From: Tardiphaga sp.
GTDB lineage: Bacteria; Pseudomonadota; Alphaproteobacteria; Rhizobiales; Xanthobacteraceae
Length of the DNA: 8,050 bases
Assembly: GCA_028290765.1 (NCBI GenBank)
Contig: JAQGJF010000379.1
Coordinates: forward strand, 1 to 8,050
Direction: 5' to 3'
Under the pieces are notes generated by a model. That model ran no database searches and was not told the origin of the DNA. It worked only from the letters and a program-made list of their open reading frames with translations. Both the position numbers and the translations under genes were made by a program. Positions 6,161 through 8,050 of this stretch are shown piece after piece. Within the stretch, counting starts at the first letter, position 1; every line of letters begins with the position of its first letter.

Positions 6161-7095
6161 CCCGCCCGTGCGGCGCGCCGCAAGGCCTGCGGCGGTTGCC
6201 CGAAACTGCGGATGAAGGCGCGGCGCATCCGTTCCGGGTCGCGAAAACCGGTGGCGCGCGCCACCCCCTCGATCGCCTCGCCCGACGACTGCACGCGCTG
6301 CCGCGCCACCTCCAGCCGCAACCGCTCCACCGCCTTGGACGGCGTGGCGCCGGTCTCGGCGATGAACGCCCGGGTAAAATGCCGCGAGCTCATCCCGGCC
6401 TGCTCGGCCAGTTGCTCCACCGTCAGCGGCTGATCGAGATGCTCGCGCGCCCAGCTCAACAGCGCCGCAAAGCGACCGGTCGGCGCCTTCAGTTCGAGCA
6501 GCGATGAAAACTGCGACTGGCCACCGGCACGGCGATGATAGATCACGAGCTGACGCGCGGTTGAACGCGCGACTTCGTCGCCGAAATCTTCCGACGCCAT
6601 CGCCAGCGCCAGGTCGATGCCGGCGCTGATGCCGGCCGAACTCCAGATATTGCCATCGCGGATAAAAATCTTGTCGGGTTCGAGCTTGATCTTCGGATAA
6701 GCGCCAAGGAAATGCCGGGTGCGGCTCCAATGGGTGGTGGCGCGGCGGCCGTCGAGAACGCCGGCTTCGGCCAAAAGATAGGCGCCGGAACACACGCTGG
6801 CGACACGGCAGCCGCGCCGTACCGTTGCACGGATGAAATCCAGCGTCCGCTTACATGTTGCGGCGGTGCGAACGCCCTCGCCTCCGGCGACGATCAACGT
6901 ATCCATCGCGCTCGCTGACCTGAAACTCCGCGCCAGCAGGGCCACGCCCGACGAACTGCGCACCTCGCCCGGCGTTGCCGCCAAAACCTTGATCGACGCC
7001 GGCACGCCGTTGAAGCGGTTGGCGATCTCGAACACCGAGATCGGCCCGGCCGCATCCAACAATTGAAAATCCGGAAAGACCAGAATGCCGATCAT
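6157..7095 (-). CDS. GlxA-type transcriptional regulator (DJ-1/PfpI sensor + AraC HTH)
   Basis: A 312-residue two-domain regulator. Residues 1-about 190 are a DJ-1/PfpI (class I glutamine-amidotransferase-like) domain: IGILVFPDFQLLDAAGP with Asp14, and the nucleophile elbow VASVCSGAYLLAEAG with Cys102. Residues about 210-312 are an AraC/XylS DNA-binding domain with two helix-turn-helix units: LTVEQLAEQAGMSSRHFTRA and the second ending FRDPERMRRAFIRSFGQPP. The sensor domain probably binds a small ligand rather than acting as an enzyme. ATG 7095 is the start: the frame has an in-frame stop (7116-7114) just upstream. It is divergent from the isonitrile hydratase-like gene over 130 bp containing repeat elements, so it most likely regulates that gene and itself. 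Its sensor domain is clearly homologous to that enzyme (SVCSG versus SVCTG, then LDG-RATTHW versus LDG-RAATHW). Its stop overlaps the convergent NTF2 gene by 4 bp. Confidence 0.93.
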   Translation of the reverse strand: MIGILVFPDFQLLDAAGPISVFEIANRFNGVPASIKVLAATPGEVRSSSGVALLARSFRSASAMDTLIVAGGEGVRTAATCKRTLDFIRATVRRGCRVASVCSGAYLLAEAGVLDGRRATTHWSRTRHFLGAYPKIKLEPDKIFIRDGNIWSSAGISAGIDLALAMASEDFGDEVARSTARQLVIYHRRAGGQSQFSSLLELKAPTGRFAALLSWAREHLDQPLTVEQLAEQAGMSSRHFTRAFIAETGATPSKAVERLRLEVARQRVQSSGEAIEGVARATGFRDPERMRRAFIRSFGQPPQALRRAARAG

Positions 7096-7121
7096 GATGT
7101 CAGCCGCATGATGTTAGCCAC
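7094..7121. repeat. Tandem 14-bp direct repeat at the GlxA-type regulator start
   Basis: ATGATGTCAGCCGC (7094-7107) is followed directly by ATGATGTTAGCCAC (7108-7121), 12 of 14 identical. The first copy overlaps the start codon of the regulator. AraC-family proteins bind directly repeated half-sites, so this could be a site for autoregulation. This is inferred; a chance local duplication is the alternative. Confidence 0.4.
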
Positions 7122-7163
7122 ATATGTCTCGAAACGAGGGAAATTTGCCATTTCAGACATCAG

Positions 7164-7185
7164 GCGATCATGCCAGGATGATCGC
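7164..7185. promoter_or_regulatory. Perfect inverted repeat GCGATCAT-N6-ATGATCGC, putative operator
   Basis: Eight-base perfect arms flank a 6-bp spacer (GCCAGG), in the middle of the spacer between the regulator and the hydratase gene, about 40 bp before the hydratase start. This is unlikely to be random and suits a dimeric DNA-binding protein. Smaller dyads lie beside it: CTCG-AAA-CGAG (7128-7138) and GAAAT-N5-ATTTC (7140-7154). No clear -35/-10 was found. Confidence 0.45.
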
Positions 7186-7212
7186 GTCAAGCCAAATCCA
7201 GGGTTTTTCATT

Positions 7213-7217
7213 GGGGA
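7213..7217 (+). promoter_or_regulatory. Ribosome binding site deciding the hydratase start
   Basis: GGGGA stands 8 bases before the ATG at 7226. It favours this start over in-frame ATGs further upstream (7124, 7178), which would add residues not found in the family and would place the operator-like repeat inside the gene. Confidence 0.5.
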
Positions 7218-7225
7218 TTTTCATC

Positions 7226-7924
7226 ATGTCCGCGCCCTTGCACATCGGTCTCTTGCTGTTTCCCAAACTGACCCAGCTCGATCTCACCGGGCCGCTGCAG
7301 GTGTTCGCAAGCCTGCCGGGCGCTACGGTGCACCTGATCTGGAAACGCATCGAACCGGTGCTGAGCGATTCCGTGCTGATGCTGATGCCGACCGTCAGCT
7401 TTGCGGATTGTCCGCCACTCGACGACGTGATCTGCGTCCCCGGCGGCAGCGGCACCGACGATCTCGTCAACGATGAAGAGACGCTGGATTTTCTGCGCGC
7501 CCAGGCCAAGGGGGCGAAATACGTCACGTCGGTCTGCACCGGGTCGCTGGTGCTGGGCGCCGCGGGATTGCTCGACGGCTACCGTGCGGCCACGCACTGG
7601 TCGGCGATGGATTATCTGGCGCTGTTCGGCGCCACCCCGACCAGAACCCGCGTCTGCGTCGACCGCAACCGCATCACCGGCGGCGGCGTTACCGCCGGCA
7701 TCGATTTCGCGCTGACGCTGGTGTCGATCCTGGCCAACCGGCAAATCGCGGAAGCCATTCAGCTCAGGCTTGAATATAATCCGGCGCCGCCGTTCAACGC
7801 CGGCTCGCCCGACACCGCGCCGCCCGAAGTTCTCGCGCTGCTGAAGGAGCGGATCGCCAGATCAAAGCAGCCGCGCGAGGATGCTATCCATCGCGCCGCG
7901 GCGCGGCTAGAGCATCGGTTCTGA
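7226..7924 (+). CDS. inhA: Isonitrile hydratase-like DJ-1/PfpI family protein
   Basis: A 232-residue protein strongly resembling Pseudomonas isonitrile hydratase (InhA), which adds water to an isonitrile (R-NC) to give an N-substituted formamide. Shared stretches I recognise: IGLLLFPKLTQLDLTGP, VHLIWK, SFADCPPLDDVICVPGG, YVTSVCTGSLVLGAAGLLDG, TGGGVTAGIDFALTL and EYNPAPPFNAGSPDTAP. Catalytic residues reported for InhA (Asp17, Cys101, Thr102) correspond to Asp19, Cys104 and Thr105 here. It is a cytoplasmic single-domain enzyme without a DNA-binding domain, unlike its neighbour. The function call is by similarity from memory; other DJ-1/PfpI roles are possible but less likely. The gene is divergent from a GlxA-type regulator. 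Its last codons (Leu-Glu-His-Arg-Phe and stop) lie inside a dispersed palindromic repeat, so the native C-terminus was altered by a few residues when the repeat arrived. Confidence 0.88.
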   Translation: MSAPLHIGLLLFPKLTQLDLTGPLQVFASLPGATVHLIWKRIEPVLSDSVLMLMPTVSFADCPPLDDVICVPGGSGTDDLVNDEETLDFLRAQAKGAKYVTSVCTGSLVLGAAGLLDGYRAATHWSAMDYLALFGATPTRTRVCVDRNRITGGGVTAGIDFALTLVSILANRQIAEAIQLRLEYNPAPPFNAGSPDTAPPEVLALLKERIARSKQPREDAIHRAAARLEHRF

Positions 7925-8009
7925 TTGAATCAGAACCGATGCTCTCGATTCTTGTTTTGACGCGTTTTCTTCACGCGAACCGGCAGCCACTTCGCTCAAA
8001 AACGCTCTA
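7908..8009. repeat. Palindromic dispersed intergenic repeat (Bradyrhizobium-type)
   Basis: A structured element of about 102 bp, bounded by TAGAGC (7908-7913) and GCTCTA (8004-8009), which are inverted copies. Its left half is a near-perfect palindrome (7909-7945). Its right half folds as a second, imperfect hairpin: GCGTTTT (7962-7968) pairs with AAAACGC (7999-8005) and GCGAA (7975-7979) with TTCGC (7991-7995). I recall closely similar sequences (GACGCGTTTTCTTCACGCGAA and a GATTCAATC-centred palindrome) scattered between genes of Bradyrhizobium-type genomes. It codes for no protein and is probably a non-autonomous repeat that forms stem-loops at gene ends. The copy number here cannot be seen. 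Confidence 0.7.
7909..7958 (+). terminator. Long palindrome plus T-rich tail, likely terminator of inhA
   Basis: Positions 7909-7926 and 7928-7945 are perfect 18-base reverse complements around a single G at 7927; the hairpin would have a tiny loop opened by a few pairs. It is followed by CGATTCTTGTTTT (7946-7958). It overlaps the stop codon (7922-7924) of the hydratase gene, so a transcript would form the stem as the ribosome finishes. Rho-independent termination or mRNA 3'-end protection is plausible. The tail is interrupted by other bases, so efficiency is uncertain. Confidence 0.5.
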
Positions 8010-8050
8010 ACGGTGACCTGACACAACACGTTCAGGTGATCAGTTTCCCG
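8010..8050. other. Right-edge intergenic sequence, small dyad only
   Basis: After the repeat there is a short dyad ACCTGA (8016-8021) / TCAGGT (8032-8037) with a 10-base loop. No gene start or end can be supported in these last 41 bases. Confidence 0.3.

Noticed and set aside
5735..6793. Minus-strand 352-codon frame spanning the NTF2-like gene and part of the GlxA-type gene
   Set aside because: Composition is that of a shadow frame (Arg/Ala/Gly-rich) and it conflicts with two genes with recognised folds.
7091..7098. Recurring ATGATCAT/ATCATGAT palindromes (5721-5728, 5793-5800, 7091-7098)
   Set aside because: Short, partly formed by start codons, and spread over unrelated contexts; likely chance.
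8032..8050. Possible end of a minus-strand gene at the right edge
   Set aside because: Only about six codons would be visible; nothing distinguishes it from random sequence.
1..8050. Search for CRISPR arrays, toxin-antitoxin pairs, defence systems, phage or insertion-sequence genes
   Set aside because: No regularly spaced repeats, transposase, integrase or nuclease patterns were seen on either strand.

Overview
The window is high-GC DNA with alphaproteobacterial character. The best guess is Bradyrhizobium or a close relative such as Rhodopseudomonas. The reasons are the DUF2155 periplasmic protein, the hydrolase, GFA and phosphotransferase proteins that resemble sets I know from Bradyrhizobium, and a palindromic intergenic repeat at the right end of a kind I recall as common in that group. 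This assignment comes from recollection of families, not from a search.

Layout. (1) 1-679, minus: a DUF2155 secreted protein that runs off the left edge. (2) 680-965: a gene-free divergent spacer with an AT-rich patch and a 9-bp direct repeat. (3) 966-4217, plus: four closely packed genes that look like one operon: a classical SDR oxidoreductase, an HSL-type alpha/beta-hydrolase, a GFA/CENP-V-fold protein and an APH-fold phosphotransferase-like protein. (4) 4251-5159, minus: a LysR regulator starting at TTG behind a strong ribosome binding site, divergent from (5) 5281-6160, plus: an OsmC-family peroxidase-like protein, a possible 17-residue ORF, and an NTF2/SnoaL-like protein. (6) 6157-7095, minus: a GlxA-type regulator (DJ-1/PfpI sensor plus AraC DNA-binding domain), divergent from (7) 7226-7924, plus: an isonitrile hydratase-like DJ-1/PfpI enzyme. 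(8) 7908-8009: a structured intergenic repeat whose palindrome supplies the last codons and the stop of the hydratase gene.

How the genes fit together. Two regulator/target pairs are suggested by divergent arrangement: LysR with osmC-NTF2, and GlxA-type regulator with isonitrile hydratase. In the second pair the sensor half of the regulator and the enzyme share the same fold and nearly the same nucleophile-elbow sequence, so the regulator may sense the enzyme's substrate or product. The spacer between them has a perfect 8-bp inverted repeat and a 14-bp tandem direct repeat, both plausible operator sites. The four-gene operon carries two proteins whose family-defining catalytic residues are replaced: the GFA protein lacks the catalytic-zinc cysteines, and the phosphotransferase-like protein has Ile-Gly-Glu where His-Gly-Asp is expected. 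I see no phage, insertion sequence, CRISPR, tRNA or rRNA. Apart from these points the region reads as ordinary chromosomal metabolic and regulatory DNA.
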